Shown piece after piece: positions 1 through 9,885 of a stretch of 44,271 bases of DNA (position 1 is the first letter of the stretch; each line of letters opens with the position of its first letter). The notes beneath the pieces are model-generated. The model was given only the letters and a program-made list of their open reading frames with translations, did no database searches and was not told where the DNA came from. Origin of the DNA: Pseudidiomarina gelatinasegens (lineage in GTDB: Bacteria > Pseudomonadota > Gammaproteobacteria > Enterobacterales > Alteromonadaceae). Where the stretch lies: positions 1 through 44,271 of the forward strand of contig NZ_RSFE01000012.1 in the NCBI RefSeq assembly GCF_004025325.1, read 5' to 3'. The position numbers and the translations under genes are program-made.

Positions 1-81
1 AGCACTTTTCCAATCAGTCAGGTGTACTTTCCCTCGCTAGAGGTTCCGTACCTTTCAAGTATTACTTGCCTGAATCCGGTA

Positions 82-124
82 AGTGCCCACACAGTTTGCT
101 TGGCTTGGTATATTGTTAAAGAGC
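82..124 (-). promoter_or_regulatory. rrn leader with boxA antiterminator
   Basis: The minus strand reads GCTCTTTAACAA at 113-124, the conserved boxA bound by NusB/NusE in rRNA antitermination. It is followed by the TGTGTGGGCACTT block (81-93) characteristic of gammaproteobacterial 16S leaders. The 16S gene itself must begin left of base 1. Positions 1-320 therefore hold rRNA leader and promoter DNA and no protein gene; the short open frames across it are spurious. Confidence 0.85.
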
Positions 125-152
125 GTTTCGCTTCTCGTGAAGCGGGATGCGT

Positions 153-180
153 ATTCTACGCCATCCGTTGGTCAGGTCAA
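153..180 (-). promoter_or_regulatory. rRNA operon promoter P2 (leftward)
   Basis: Minus-strand -35 TTGACC (175-180), 16-base spacer, -10 TAGAAT (153-158), followed by a GC-rich discriminator (GCATCCCGC). A GC-rich discriminator is the known hallmark of stringently controlled stable-RNA promoters (ppGpp/DksA). It lies about 100 bases downstream of P1 and just upstream of the boxA element. Confidence 0.8.
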
Positions 181-255
181 GATCCTTTTGGATCTTTTTT
201 CGTGATTTTCATCACCTTCTGAACCGGCGTCATCACTTGGTGACAACGGCGGCGA

Positions 256-283
256 ATTATAAGGATCGCCGCCAACTGCGCAA
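256..283 (-). promoter_or_regulatory. rRNA operon promoter P1 (leftward)
   Basis: On the minus strand there is a -35 TTGCGC (278-283) and a perfect -10 TATAAT (256-261) with a 16-base spacer. A/T-rich sequence upstream could act as an UP element. It is followed by a second promoter and an rRNA antiterminator leader, so it most likely drives a 16S-23S-5S operon lying left of the window. The 16 bp spacing and strong -10 are typical of rrn P1 promoters. Promoter activity is inferred. Confidence 0.75.
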
Positions 284-320
284 GATCTTTTTCATCAAAA
301 CTGAATCGTTTGCTGACTTT

Positions 321-1169
321 TTAATCGGATGTCTTTTTATCGTCCGATTTTTGGGCTTTTTCTGATGTTTCTTGTTGGCTTTTCGTTGCAGAATCGCCTT
401 CTTCACAATCAGTATCACCGACGACATGTTCAAGTTTAATCTTCTTCACTGTACGGAAGGTCGTGATTGGACCAGAAATTGCGTACAAGAAGAAAATAGA
501 GAACAACACCAACGAAGGTTCGGTGGCGACAATTACGAACGCTAATACAATCGCAAGTATCGCAATGAACGAGACGCGTCCACGCCAGTCGACATCTTTA
601 AACGAGTGATAGCGGAAGTTACTTACCATCAACAAACCTGCAGCGATGGTTAGAAACGCCGCGAAATAACTCACGTTACTTGGGTCAACTTCGTATTTAC
701 TGCCAACCCAAACAAACCCAGCGACTATCGCTGCGGCACTCGGAATGGCTAAACCTTGGAAATAACGTTTATCGGATGTGCCATGGTTGGTATTAAAGCG
801 CGCCAATCGCAATGCACCACCGGCGACAAAAATGAAGGCCGCTAACCAACCGAGCTTGCCAAGATCACCAAGCGCCCAGTTATACATGACCAAAGCAGGC
901 GCCATACCAAATGACACGATGTCCGCCATGCTGTCGTATTCGGCACCGAATTCGCTTTCGGTATTGGTCATACGTGCTACACGACCATCAAGGCCGTCGA
1001 ATACCATAGCTATAAAAATAGCGACGGCAGCCGATTCAAACATATTGTTCATCGACGCAACGATGGCAAAAAAGCCTGAAAACAGTCCCGCTGTTGTCAA
1101 CAGGTTTGGCAACAGGAAAATTCCACGACTCTTTGCTGTGGTTAATGACTGTTCAGTTTTATTCGGCAT
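321..1169 (-). CDS. pssA: CDP-diacylglycerol--serine O-phosphatidyltransferase, membrane type
   Basis: Makes phosphatidylserine from CDP-diacylglycerol and L-serine in the inner membrane, the first committed step to phosphatidylethanolamine. The 282-residue protein carries the complete CDP-alcohol phosphatidyltransferase signature D58-G-L-D61-G-x2-A65-R66-x8-G75-x3-D79-x3-D83, with several hydrophobic segments on either side. It is therefore the integral-membrane (type II, Bacillus/yeast-like) enzyme and not the E. coli-type peripheral one. The last 30 or so residues form a charged, low-complexity tail rich in D/E/K/S that is probably disordered. The start is the ATG at 1169. The gene follows clpB on the same strand, separated by a hairpin, and may have its own promoter. 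Confidence 0.92.
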   Translation of the reverse strand: MPNKTEQSLTTAKSRGIFLLPNLLTTAGLFSGFFAIVASMNNMFESAAVAIFIAMVFDGLDGRVARMTNTESEFGAEYDSMADIVSFGMAPALVMYNWALGDLGKLGWLAAFIFVAGGALRLARFNTNHGTSDKRYFQGLAIPSAAAIVAGFVWVGSKYEVDPSNVSYFAAFLTIAAGLLMVSNFRYHSFKDVDWRGRVSFIAILAIVLAFVIVATEPSLVLFSIFFLYAISGPITTFRTVKKIKLEHVVGDTDCEEGDSATKSQQETSEKAQKSDDKKTSD

Positions 1170-1227
1170 AGTTTGGTTCCCTTATAATGGTGGCCGCACA
1201 GCATAGCATAGCTTATTCGTTGCAATA

Positions 1228-1258
1228 AATAGCCGGACTAGAGCTTAGCCCGGCTATT
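1228..1258 (-). terminator. hairpin after clpB
   Basis: A perfect 9 bp inverted repeat, AATAGCCGG at 1228-1236 and CCGGCTATT at 1250-1258, lies 12 bases beyond the clpB stop. The downstream T-run is poor (TTATTG), so termination may be partial and allow read-through into pssA. Confidence 0.5.
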
Positions 1259-1270
1259 ACATTGTGTCGC

Positions 1271-3844
1271 TTATTGGGAAATCACCAGATTATTGTCTTG
1301 GTAATCAACCTTGATTGCTGTTTTAGGCAACAGTTTTCCTGACAGGATTTGCTGTGCCAATGGGTTTTCAAGCTCTTGTTGAATCGCCCGTTTCAAAGGC
1401 CGTGCCCCAAACACCGGATCAAAGCCAGCCTCGGCTAGGTGCGCTAAAGCAGCGTCACTCAGCTCAATCGAGTAATCACGTTCAGCTAAGCGTTGGTACA
1501 AACGTTGTAACTGAATTTGCGCAATGTGCTTAATGTGATCCTTCGCCAATGGGTGGAACACAACCGTTTCATCAACACGGTTCAAGAATTCAGGCCGGAA
1601 ATGATGCGACAGAATACCCATCACTTCAGCTTTCATTTCATCGTACGTTTGCTCGTGCGCTTTCTCTTGAATCACATCTGAACCCAGATTTGACGTCATG
1701 ATGATTACAGTATTCCGAAAATCGACAGTCCGCCCTTGTCCATCGGTTAAGCGCCCATCATCAAGCACCTGCAACAGAATATTGAACACATCTGGATGCG
1801 CTTTTTCTATTTCGTCCAACAGAATCACTGAATAAGGGCGTCGACGAACGGCTTCCGTCAGGTAACCCCCTTCTTCATATCCGACATAACCAGGAGGCGC
1901 TCCAACGAGGCGCGATACCGAATGCCGTTCCATGAATTCAGACATATCAATGCGCACCATGGCATCGTCAGTGTCAAACATGAAATGCGCTAGCGCCTTA
2001 CACAATTCCGTTTTACCAACACCGGTTGGGCCCAAGAACAAAAACGAGCCAATCGGACGTTGCGGATCAGACAGACCTGCACGCGAACGACGAATCGCAT
2101 TCGCCACCGACGTAACGGCTTCATCTTGTCCAACAACGCGTTGGTGCAAGTTCTCTTCCATTTTGAGTAGCTTATCGCGCTCACCTTCAAGCATTTTACT
2201 TACAGGAATGCCTGTCCAACGCGATAACACGTCAGCAATTTGCTCTTCAGTGACTTTATTCTTCAGTAGCGACATGCCTTCTTGGTCGGCTTCCGAAGCA
2301 GCCTTCAACTGGCGTTCCAGTTCCGGAATACGGCCATACTGAAGTTCTGACATACGGTTTAAGTCACTTGCCCTGCGCGCAATATCAAGCTCCGTTTTAG
2401 CTTCTTCAAGTTGCGCTTTTATATGCTGTTCGCCCTGAACGACCGCCTTTTCAGACAACCAGACCTCTTCGAGCTCGGCATATTTGCGCTGCTGATCGTC
2501 TAACTCACCCTCAAGCAGCTCTAAACGTTTTTTGCTCGCTTCGTCTTTTTCCTTCTGCAATGCTTTTTGTTCAAGCTGCAGCTGGATAATACGACGCTCT
2601 AAGCGATCTAAGTCTTCAGGCTTAGAATCAATTTGCATACGAATGCTCGAGGCCGCCTCGTCAATCAAGTCGATCGCTTTATCGGGTAACTGGCGGTCAC
2701 TGATGTACCGATGCGACAATGAAGCCGCCGCAACAATAGCAGGGTCGGTAATCTGCACCGAATGGTGCACCTCATAGCGTTCCTTCAGGCCACGCAATAT
2801 CGCAATGGTATCTTCAACTGAAGGTTCATCAACCAGTACCTTTTGAAAACGACGCTCAAGTGCCGCATCTTTTTCGATAAATTGGCGGTACTCATTTAAT
2901 GTGGTTGCGCCCACGCAATGCAACTCGCCACGCGCAAGTGCAGGTTTTAGCATATTGCCTGCATCCATCGCGCCATCCGCTTTACCAGCGCCGACCATGG
3001 TATGCAGCTCATCAATAAAGAGAATGATGCGCCCTTCTTCTTTACCGAGTTCGTTCAGTACGGCTTTCAAGCGCTCTTCAAACTCACCGCGGTATTTAGC
3101 GCCAGCTAACAACGCGCCGAGGTCAAGCGACAACACCCGCTTGTGCTTTAGGCCTTCCGGCACTTCGCCATTAACAATACGCTGCGCTAAGCCTTCGACA
3201 ATGGCTGTTTTACCAACGCCAGGCTCACCAATTAGTACTGGATTGTTTTTAGTACGACGTTGAAGAACTTGAATGGTGCGACGAATCTCATCATCGCGAC
3301 CAATAACCGGATCTAACTTACCGCGCTCAGCACGCTCGGTAAGGTCAACGGTATATTTGGTTAAGGCTTGGCGTTGATCTTCGGCATTTTGATCGTTCAC
3401 AGCGTCACCACCTCGCACTTTCTCAATTGCCTTCTCCACTTTTTCACGTGTAACGCCAAGTTTCTTTAATATTTCGCCCAGCGCGCCTTTGTCTTCTGTC
3501 GCCGCAAGCACAAATAGTTCAGACGAAATGAACTGGTCATTACGCTTTTGCGCATATTTATCGCAGAGATTTAACAGGCTGCTTGAGGCCGCAGACACTT
3601 GAACATCGCCACCCGTGCCTTCAACCTGCGGGAGCTTGTCCAGTGCTGCATCAAGTTGTGTGCGCAAGCTATTTTGATCAACTTGCAGAAGTGTCATCAT
3701 CGGACGTAAAGAGCCACCGTCTTGCGTCAACAACGCCTGCATAATATGCAGTGGCTCAATAAATTGATGGTCGCGACCCAACGCTAATGACTGTGCGTCA
3801 GCAATCGCCATTTGAAATTTGTTGGTTAGTTTATCGAATCGCAT
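1271..3844 (-). CDS. clpB: ATP-dependent disaggregase ClpB
   Basis: Cytosolic AAA+ hexamer that, with DnaK, extracts polypeptides from aggregates after heat stress. At 857 residues it has the usual full length. It has the N-terminal Clp repeat domain (about 1-145), a first AAA+ module with Walker A GEPGVGKT (206-213) and Walker B LFIDE (275-279), the long coiled-coil M domain typical of ClpB (about 405-525), a second AAA+ module with Walker A GPTGVGKT (605-612), and the C-terminal D2-small domain. The M domain separates it from ClpA/ClpC. The start is ATG at 3844. A good sigma-32-type promoter lies directly upstream, so it is probably heat-shock controlled independently of pgeF-rluD. Confidence 0.97.
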   Translation of the reverse strand: MRFDKLTNKFQMAIADAQSLALGRDHQFIEPLHIMQALLTQDGGSLRPMMTLLQVDQNSLRTQLDAALDKLPQVEGTGGDVQVSAASSSLLNLCDKYAQKRNDQFISSELFVLAATEDKGALGEILKKLGVTREKVEKAIEKVRGGDAVNDQNAEDQRQALTKYTVDLTERAERGKLDPVIGRDDEIRRTIQVLQRRTKNNPVLIGEPGVGKTAIVEGLAQRIVNGEVPEGLKHKRVLSLDLGALLAGAKYRGEFEERLKAVLNELGKEEGRIILFIDELHTMVGAGKADGAMDAGNMLKPALARGELHCVGATTLNEYRQFIEKDAALERRFQKVLVDEPSVEDTIAILRGLKERYEVHHSVQITDPAIVAAASLSHRYISDRQLPDKAIDLIDEAASSIRMQIDSKPEDLDRLERRIIQLQLEQKALQKEKDEASKKRLELLEGELDDQQRKYAELEEVWLSEKAVVQGEQHIKAQLEEAKTELDIARRASDLNRMSELQYGRIPELERQLKAASEADQEGMSLLKNKVTEEQIADVLSRWTGIPVSKMLEGERDKLLKMEENLHQRVVGQDEAVTSVANAIRRSRAGLSDPQRPIGSFLFLGPTGVGKTELCKALAHFMFDTDDAMVRIDMSEFMERHSVSRLVGAPPGYVGYEEGGYLTEAVRRRPYSVILLDEIEKAHPDVFNILLQVLDDGRLTDGQGRTVDFRNTVIIMTSNLGSDVIQEKAHEQTYDEMKAEVMGILSHHFRPEFLNRVDETVVFHPLAKDHIKHIAQIQLQRLYQRLAERDYSIELSDAALAHLAEAGFDPVFGARPLKRAIQQELENPLAQQILSGKLLPKTAIKVDYQDNNLVISQ

Positions 3845-3882
3845 GATTACCCTCTAAAAATATCAGTTATATCCTGATTATC

Positions 3883-3911
3883 TATGTGGGTATTAATTAA
3901 CCAATTTCAAG
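3883..3911 (-). promoter_or_regulatory. sigma-32 heat-shock promoter of clpB
   Basis: Minus-strand CTTGAAA (3905-3911), a 14-base spacer, then CCCACATA (3883-3890), close to the RpoH consensus CTTGAAA-N13-15-CCCCATNT. It lies in the 77-base gap between the pgeF stop and the clpB ATG, where a heat-shock promoter is expected. Confidence 0.75.
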
Positions 3912-3921
3912 CGCAAGCCTG

Positions 3922-4617
3922 TTAATTTTTCCAAATCATTGATGCAAAGCGGCCACAATGAGCATCGCGGCGATAGGAATACCAACGCAAATCATTATAG
4001 GTGCACCAGCCACTTTGTTTAATATGCAAGCAACCATGAGCCTGAAGCATGCGTTCGGCTAATAACGGGAGATCAGCAAGCCACTTGCCTGCTTTGTGGG
4101 GACGGAACGTAGATAAATCAACCAGATTTAATTCTGCAAATGCCGCACGCACGTCATCGCCGACTTCAAAAGCAGCAACTGAGATAGCAGGGCCGATAAA
4201 GGCTTGAATCTGTTGTGGAGGGCATTGGAATTGGCGCAAGGTATTTTGAATTACGCCATTGGCTAAACCGCGCCAACCTGCATGAACTGCTGCGATTTCG
4301 TTGCCATTATCACTACACAATAAAATAGGTAAACAGTCAGCGGTTAACACCGCACAGACAGATTCAGGTTGGTTTGAATAAATGGCGTCGGCTTGTGCCG
4401 CGGGACGCGCTTCAGAAAAATTCACAACCTGATTGCTGTGAATTTGTGCCAGCCAGCGCGGCGCACAAGGTAACTGCGCATCGCGCTGCAACGCCCGCCG
4501 ATTTCTAATGACAGCGGCCGGATCGGCACCTACATGGGCTGCCACATTGCCTGGTTGTGCGACCGTAGAAATTGCAGCATGAATGCCCGGTGGTAACGCC
4601 CAATCAAGCATCAACAT
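3922..4617 (-). CDS. pgeF: YfiH/PgeF family (multicopper-polyphenol-oxidoreductase fold) protein
   Basis: Homologues are called laccase-domain proteins. The E. coli member YfiH/PgeF hydrolyses mis-incorporated UDP-MurNAc-L-Ser in peptidoglycan synthesis, and other members act on purine nucleosides. The 231 residues contain the conserved metal-site residues H60 (IHSNQV), C95 (TADCLP) and H112 (VHAGWRG), so the active site looks intact. The ATG at 4617 lies 3 bases after the rluD stop, and the rluD-pgeF-clpB order is the one seen in many gammaproteobacteria. Translation is probably coupled to rluD. Biochemical activity in this organism is inferred from the family. Confidence 0.88.
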   Translation of the reverse strand: MLMLDWALPPGIHAAISTVAQPGNVAAHVGADPAAVIRNRRALQRDAQLPCAPRWLAQIHSNQVVNFSEARPAAQADAIYSNQPESVCAVLTADCLPILLCSDNGNEIAAVHAGWRGLANGVIQNTLRQFQCPPQQIQAFIGPAISVAAFEVGDDVRAAFAELNLVDLSTFRPHKAGKWLADLPLLAERMLQAHGCLHIKQSGWCTYNDLRWYSYRRDAHCGRFASMIWKN

Positions 4618-4620
4618 GAC

Positions 4621-5589
4621 TCAGTCGACCGGATGTTCCTGGCGATCTAAACGCAATGCAGCAATTAAATTCACCATGTCATCAGGTGTTGGTGCTTCCC
4701 AACTCATCCATTCGCCGGTAATAGGGTGATGCAACGAAAGTCGCGCTGCATGCAATGCCTGACGGCGAAAGTTGCGTAAAGTTTCCAACAGTTCAGCGCT
4801 CGCTTTTTGCGGCGGACGTGGCCGACCACCGTAGGTAAAGTCGCCAACTAACGGATGACGCAAATGCGCCATGTGCACACGAATTTGGTGGGTTCGCCCA
4901 GTTTCCAGCCTTAAACGCAACAGCGTATGGGCTCGAAAACGTTCGGCTACACGAAAATGGGTCACAGCTGGCTTGCCAAGTGCTACAACAGCCATATGCG
5001 TACGTTGCGTTGGGTGACGGGCAATTGGCTCATCAATCATGCCGCCGGCTGTCATTGGGCCATTACACACCGCTTCGTACTCACGGGTAATTTGGCGTTC
5101 CTGCATTGCCGCAACAAGATGGGTTTGAGCAGGCACAGTCTTCGCTACCACCATCAAGCCCGTTGTGTCTTTATCCAAACGGTGAATGATTCCTGCGCGA
5201 GGAACTTGATCAATAGCCGGAAAGTGATGCAACAGCGCATTTAACAATGTACCATCGGGTGTTCCCGCGCCGGGATGAACAACGAGGCCAGCAGGCTTAT
5301 TGATGACTAAAATGTCGTCGTCTTCATAAACGATATTCAAGTCCATGGGCTGCGCTTCAAAGCGTCGCTCTTCAATTAATTCAGCATCGACTTCGATGGC
5401 CATGCCTGCCAGTACTTTCTCGCGCGGTCGGTCAACGACATTGCCTTCGATACGAACGTGTCCGTCGGTGATCCAAGTTTTTAACCGAGAACGTGAATAG
5501 TCAGGGAACATCTCAGCAAGTGCTTGGTCCAAGCGCTTACCGTTGGCAGAAAGGGGGACGTTTCCAGTTAATAAAATCTGTTCGCTCAT
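4621..5589 (-). CDS. rluD: 23S rRNA pseudouridine(1911/1915/1917) synthase RluD
   Basis: Converts three uridines of helix 69 of 23S rRNA to pseudouridine, important for ribosome assembly and translation termination. The 322-residue protein has an N-terminal S4 RNA-binding domain (about 17-80) followed by the RluA-type catalytic domain with the HRLDKDTTG motif. The catalytic aspartate is D139, the same number as in E. coli RluD. The start is ATG at 5589. The gene is divergent from bamD, a conserved arrangement in gammaproteobacteria, and is followed after 3 bases by pgeF. No strong Shine-Dalgarno is visible at this start. Confidence 0.95.
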   Translation of the reverse strand: MSEQILLTGNVPLSANGKRLDQALAEMFPDYSRSRLKTWITDGHVRIEGNVVDRPREKVLAGMAIEVDAELIEERRFEAQPMDLNIVYEDDDILVINKPAGLVVHPGAGTPDGTLLNALLHHFPAIDQVPRAGIIHRLDKDTTGLMVVAKTVPAQTHLVAAMQERQITREYEAVCNGPMTAGGMIDEPIARHPTQRTHMAVVALGKPAVTHFRVAERFRAHTLLRLRLETGRTHQIRVHMAHLRHPLVGDFTYGGRPRPPQKASAELLETLRNFRRQALHAARLSLHHPITGEWMSWEAPTPDDMVNLIAALRLDRQEHPVD

Positions 5590-5709
5590 AAATTCGTATT
5601 CGGACCTGTGAAAGCAGCCAACGCTGCGCTAGAATGCGTGAATATGTATAGTGTACCTGTTTGGGGCGCTGCACCAAAGTTAAATCAACAGAGATTAAAA
5701 AAACAAACT

Positions 5710-6471
5710 ATGAAATTTCGTATAATCTTAGCCTGCATCGCAGCATTGACATTGAGCGCTTGCTCAAGCTCACCAGACGAAACTGATGTTAACCGGTTAA
5801 CCGATGTAGAAGCAGGTTATGCCCGTGCTCAACAAGCATTGCAAAACGGTAATTTCACAAGTGCCTTACAGGTGCTTGAAGCGCTGAATACCCGTTTCCC
5901 GTTTGGTCCATTTACTCACCAAATCCAACTTGACCTGATTTATGCTTACTATAAAACAGGTGATATTGATAAGGCGCTCGCTTCGGTCGACCGTTTTACG
6001 CGACTCAACCCGAACCACCAGTCAATCGACTACGCCTTATATATGCGTGGTCTCACGAACGAACGTGCCTCAGAGAATTTGTTTCAAGACTTGGTCGGTC
6101 TAGATCGCTCTGACCGTGACCCAACTAAAGCACGCGAGGCGTTTGATGACTACGCTGAGCTTGTGCGTCGCTTCCCTGACAGCAAGTATGCTGCAGATGC
6201 GCGCCAGCGAATGATTGGAATTAAAAGCCGACTCGCACGTCACGAATTAGCAGTCGCACAATATTACATGAAGCGCGAAGCATTTTTGGCAGCAGCCAAT
6301 CGCGGCAAGTATGTGTTAGAGAATTTTGCGGATACGCCTGAAGCAGAACACGCCTTGGCGGTTATGGCTGAAGCTTACGACAGTTTAGGTTTAGTGGAAT
6401 TGCGTGCTGATACAGTTGCCACCTTGAAGCACAACTACCCGCAAAGCGATTACTTATCCCGCTTTAATTGA
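5710..6471 (+). CDS. bamD: outer membrane assembly lipoprotein BamD
   Basis: Essential lipoprotein of the BAM complex that folds beta-barrel proteins into the outer membrane. The 253-residue protein begins with a lipoprotein signal peptide and lipobox LSAC (lipidated Cys18), followed by tetratricopeptide-type helices (the repeat starting near YARAQQALQNGN, and later helices to the end). An in-frame ATG at 5608 would add 34 residues ahead of the signal peptide and hide it, so ATG 5710 is preferred. The gene is divergent from rluD and convergent with glnB, with a shared hairpin at the 3' end. Confidence 0.93.
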   Translation: MKFRIILACIAALTLSACSSSPDETDVNRLTDVEAGYARAQQALQNGNFTSALQVLEALNTRFPFGPFTHQIQLDLIYAYYKTGDIDKALASVDRFTRLNPNHQSIDYALYMRGLTNERASENLFQDLVGLDRSDRDPTKAREAFDDYAELVRRFPDSKYAADARQRMIGIKSRLARHELAVAQYYMKREAFLAAANRGKYVLENFADTPEAEHALAVMAEAYDSLGLVELRADTVATLKHNYPQSDYLSRFN

Positions 6472-6480
6472 TTAACAAGG

Positions 6481-8469
<1,989 letters not shown>

Positions 8470-8506
8470 GAATTGGCTCTCAAGCTTGACGAATATTAGG
8501 TTGCGT

Positions 8507-8535
8507 ATGATAGAGCAGCGCCTTGTTTCGCGCAA
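8507..8535 (-). promoter_or_regulatory. candidate nadE-glnB promoter
   Basis: Minus-strand TTGCGC (8530-8535), a 17-base spacer and TATCAT (8507-8512), placed 38 bases before the nadE ATG. This supports nadE-glnB being transcribed separately from the DUF1285 gene upstream. Confidence 0.5.
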
Positions 8536-8548
8536 ATAAAGCAATGCC

Positions 8549-9070
8549 TTAGGCGTTTAAATCAAATTGCTTTCCGGCACTCTCTATGGAATAAATTTCA
8601 CGCCCCTGTTGCGTGCGTGACCTTGCTATTTCGGCCCATTGATACACCACATTACGATGCACCTTTGCCCATAAGTTACGCCCGCAATCAACGTAGAGTT
8701 GATCCGATTTAATGATTAACGGGTGTTGTTCTGACAGCGCAAATTGCTGCTCAATATTGGTTGTCAGGTGAATAACCGGTGGCTCTGCATTGGGTACATG
8801 TTGCCACGTGGTGACAATAAAAGGCGCATCAGCAACCGTTATTTTAACTTTCTCGGCGGGGGTAACCAGGTAGAAGGTTTTGTCTTCATACACCAAAACG
8901 CTGGCGAATAATTTAACCAAGGCTTGGCGCTTAATCAGCGAACCTTGATAAAACCAATTACCGTCAGCGTCAATGTGGATTGGCAGCTCGCCACAATAAG
9001 GCGGATTCCACCGTTCAGTAGGAGCATGCCGGCCTTGCTCTATCGATTCCAGCAATTGCTCCAACTTCAT
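8549..9070 (-). CDS. DUF1285 family protein
   Basis: A 173-residue protein matching the general look of DUF1285 (opening with a helix, then PxxCGELPIHIDADGNWFYQGS, a short LYVDCGRNLWAKVHRNVVYQW block near the end). The family is conserved in proteobacteria, has no signal peptide or membrane segment, and its function is not established. The ATG at 9070 directly abuts the stop codon of the response regulator (9071-9073), so the two are almost certainly one transcript, and DUF1285 could be tied to that signalling protein. The family call is by recognition of sequence pattern only. Confidence 0.75.
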   Translation of the reverse strand: MKLEQLLESIEQGRHAPTERWNPPYCGELPIHIDADGNWFYQGSLIKRQALVKLFASVLVYEDKTFYLVTPAEKVKITVADAPFIVTTWQHVPNAEPPVIHLTTNIEQQFALSEQHPLIIKSDQLYVDCGRNLWAKVHRNVVYQWAEIARSRTQQGREIYSIESAGKQFDLNA

Positions 9071-9697
9071 TTAACTCACCAAACGTTTCTGACGCAATAA
9101 GTACCACAAGGTCGCTTCCGTACGGTTTGATACTTTAATTGCTTTGAAAATTGCCGACAAATGAACCCGAATGGTTCCTTCGGTAATGCCCAGAATTGTC
9201 GCAATTTCTTTGTTCGACAAACCTTGCGCCAATAGCTGCATAATTTCCAGTTGGCGGGGCGACAAAAAGTGCTCAGCACTCCCTTGTCGATTTATCGTGT
9301 CGTTTAAACGCGACTCCTCTGGTAAATACCGATCGTTTTGCAGCAGAATACGAATAGCTTGCTTCGCTTCTTCAGCGCTCGCATCTTTGGGCAGATAACT
9401 ACGAACACCATTGCTCAATGCTTGACGAACTTCTGATAATGGCCGTGGCCAGCTGAACAAAACAATGTGCGAGCTTGGCGCCATTTTCTTCAATGTTTGC
9501 AAGGTTGGGCGAATCTCGGCATCTGGTATGTCCATATCGAGGAAAATTAAGTTATAGTCGCTTTGGTGGCGCAGGTATTCTTGCGCGATGTCAAAACTTG
9601 GGGCTTCGTAGATTGCCAGCTCATCTGAGAAACTTGTTAGCACTTGAATGAGGCCAGCACGTACGAAAAATTGCGAGTCGATAATTAGTATTTTCAT
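9071..9697 (-). CDS. LuxR/NarL-family response regulator
   Basis: A two-domain regulator of 208 residues. The receiver domain has phospho-acceptor D54 (IFLDMDIP) and the conserved Lys in SYLPKDAS near residue 105. The C-terminal LuxR-type helix-turn-helix is visible as LSPRQLEIMQLLAQGLSNKEIA and the recognition region GTIRVHLSAIFKAI. A GTG at 9709 would add four residues; ATG 9697 starts exactly at the usual MKILIIDSQ receiver opening. No histidine kinase is adjacent, so it is an orphan here. The target genes are unknown; the divergent amidohydrolase is a possible one. Confidence 0.85.
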   Translation of the reverse strand: MKILIIDSQFFVRAGLIQVLTSFSDELAIYEAPSFDIAQEYLRHQSDYNLIFLDMDIPDAEIRPTLQTLKKMAPSSHIVLFSWPRPLSEVRQALSNGVRSYLPKDASAEEAKQAIRILLQNDRYLPEESRLNDTINRQGSAEHFLSPRQLEIMQLLAQGLSNKEIATILGITEGTIRVHLSAIFKAIKVSNRTEATLWYLLRQKRLVS

Positions 9698-9705
9698 GGA
9701 TGTCC

Positions 9706-9837
9706 ACACGCTTTAAATGTCCCTAACAATTAGCGTATTGTACACGCTTTAACGAATGTTTGAAGTTTTGGTGTTACCAAATTGTAAAAAAGTGTAAAAA
9801 GTGAATTTATTGCGACGCACTCTAAACGCTTTGTAAA
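9706..9837. repeat. three ACGCTTT motifs in the divergent promoter region
   Basis: ACACGCTTTAAA at 9706-9717, TACACGCTTTAA at 9741-9752 and AAACGCTTTGTAA near 9825-9837 lie between the response-regulator gene and the divergent amidohydrolase. They are direct, not inverted, copies. They could be regulator-binding sites, but spacing is irregular (35 and about 84 bases), so this is a weak call. Confidence 0.25.
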
Positions 9838-9885
9838 GCTAGGAACGTTCTACAGGGTATAAAATTCAGTCAAAAAGAGAACTTT

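Noticed and set aside
1..365. Short plus-strand open frames at 22-222 and 147-365
   Set aside because: They lie across the rRNA leader and promoters and show no protein-like composition.
5608..5709. Longer start for bamD
   Set aside because: It would add 34 residues in front of a clear lipoprotein signal peptide and lipobox.
8470..8544. Longer start for nadE
   Set aside because: It extends upstream of the family N-terminus and its promoter-like -10 lies inside the extension.
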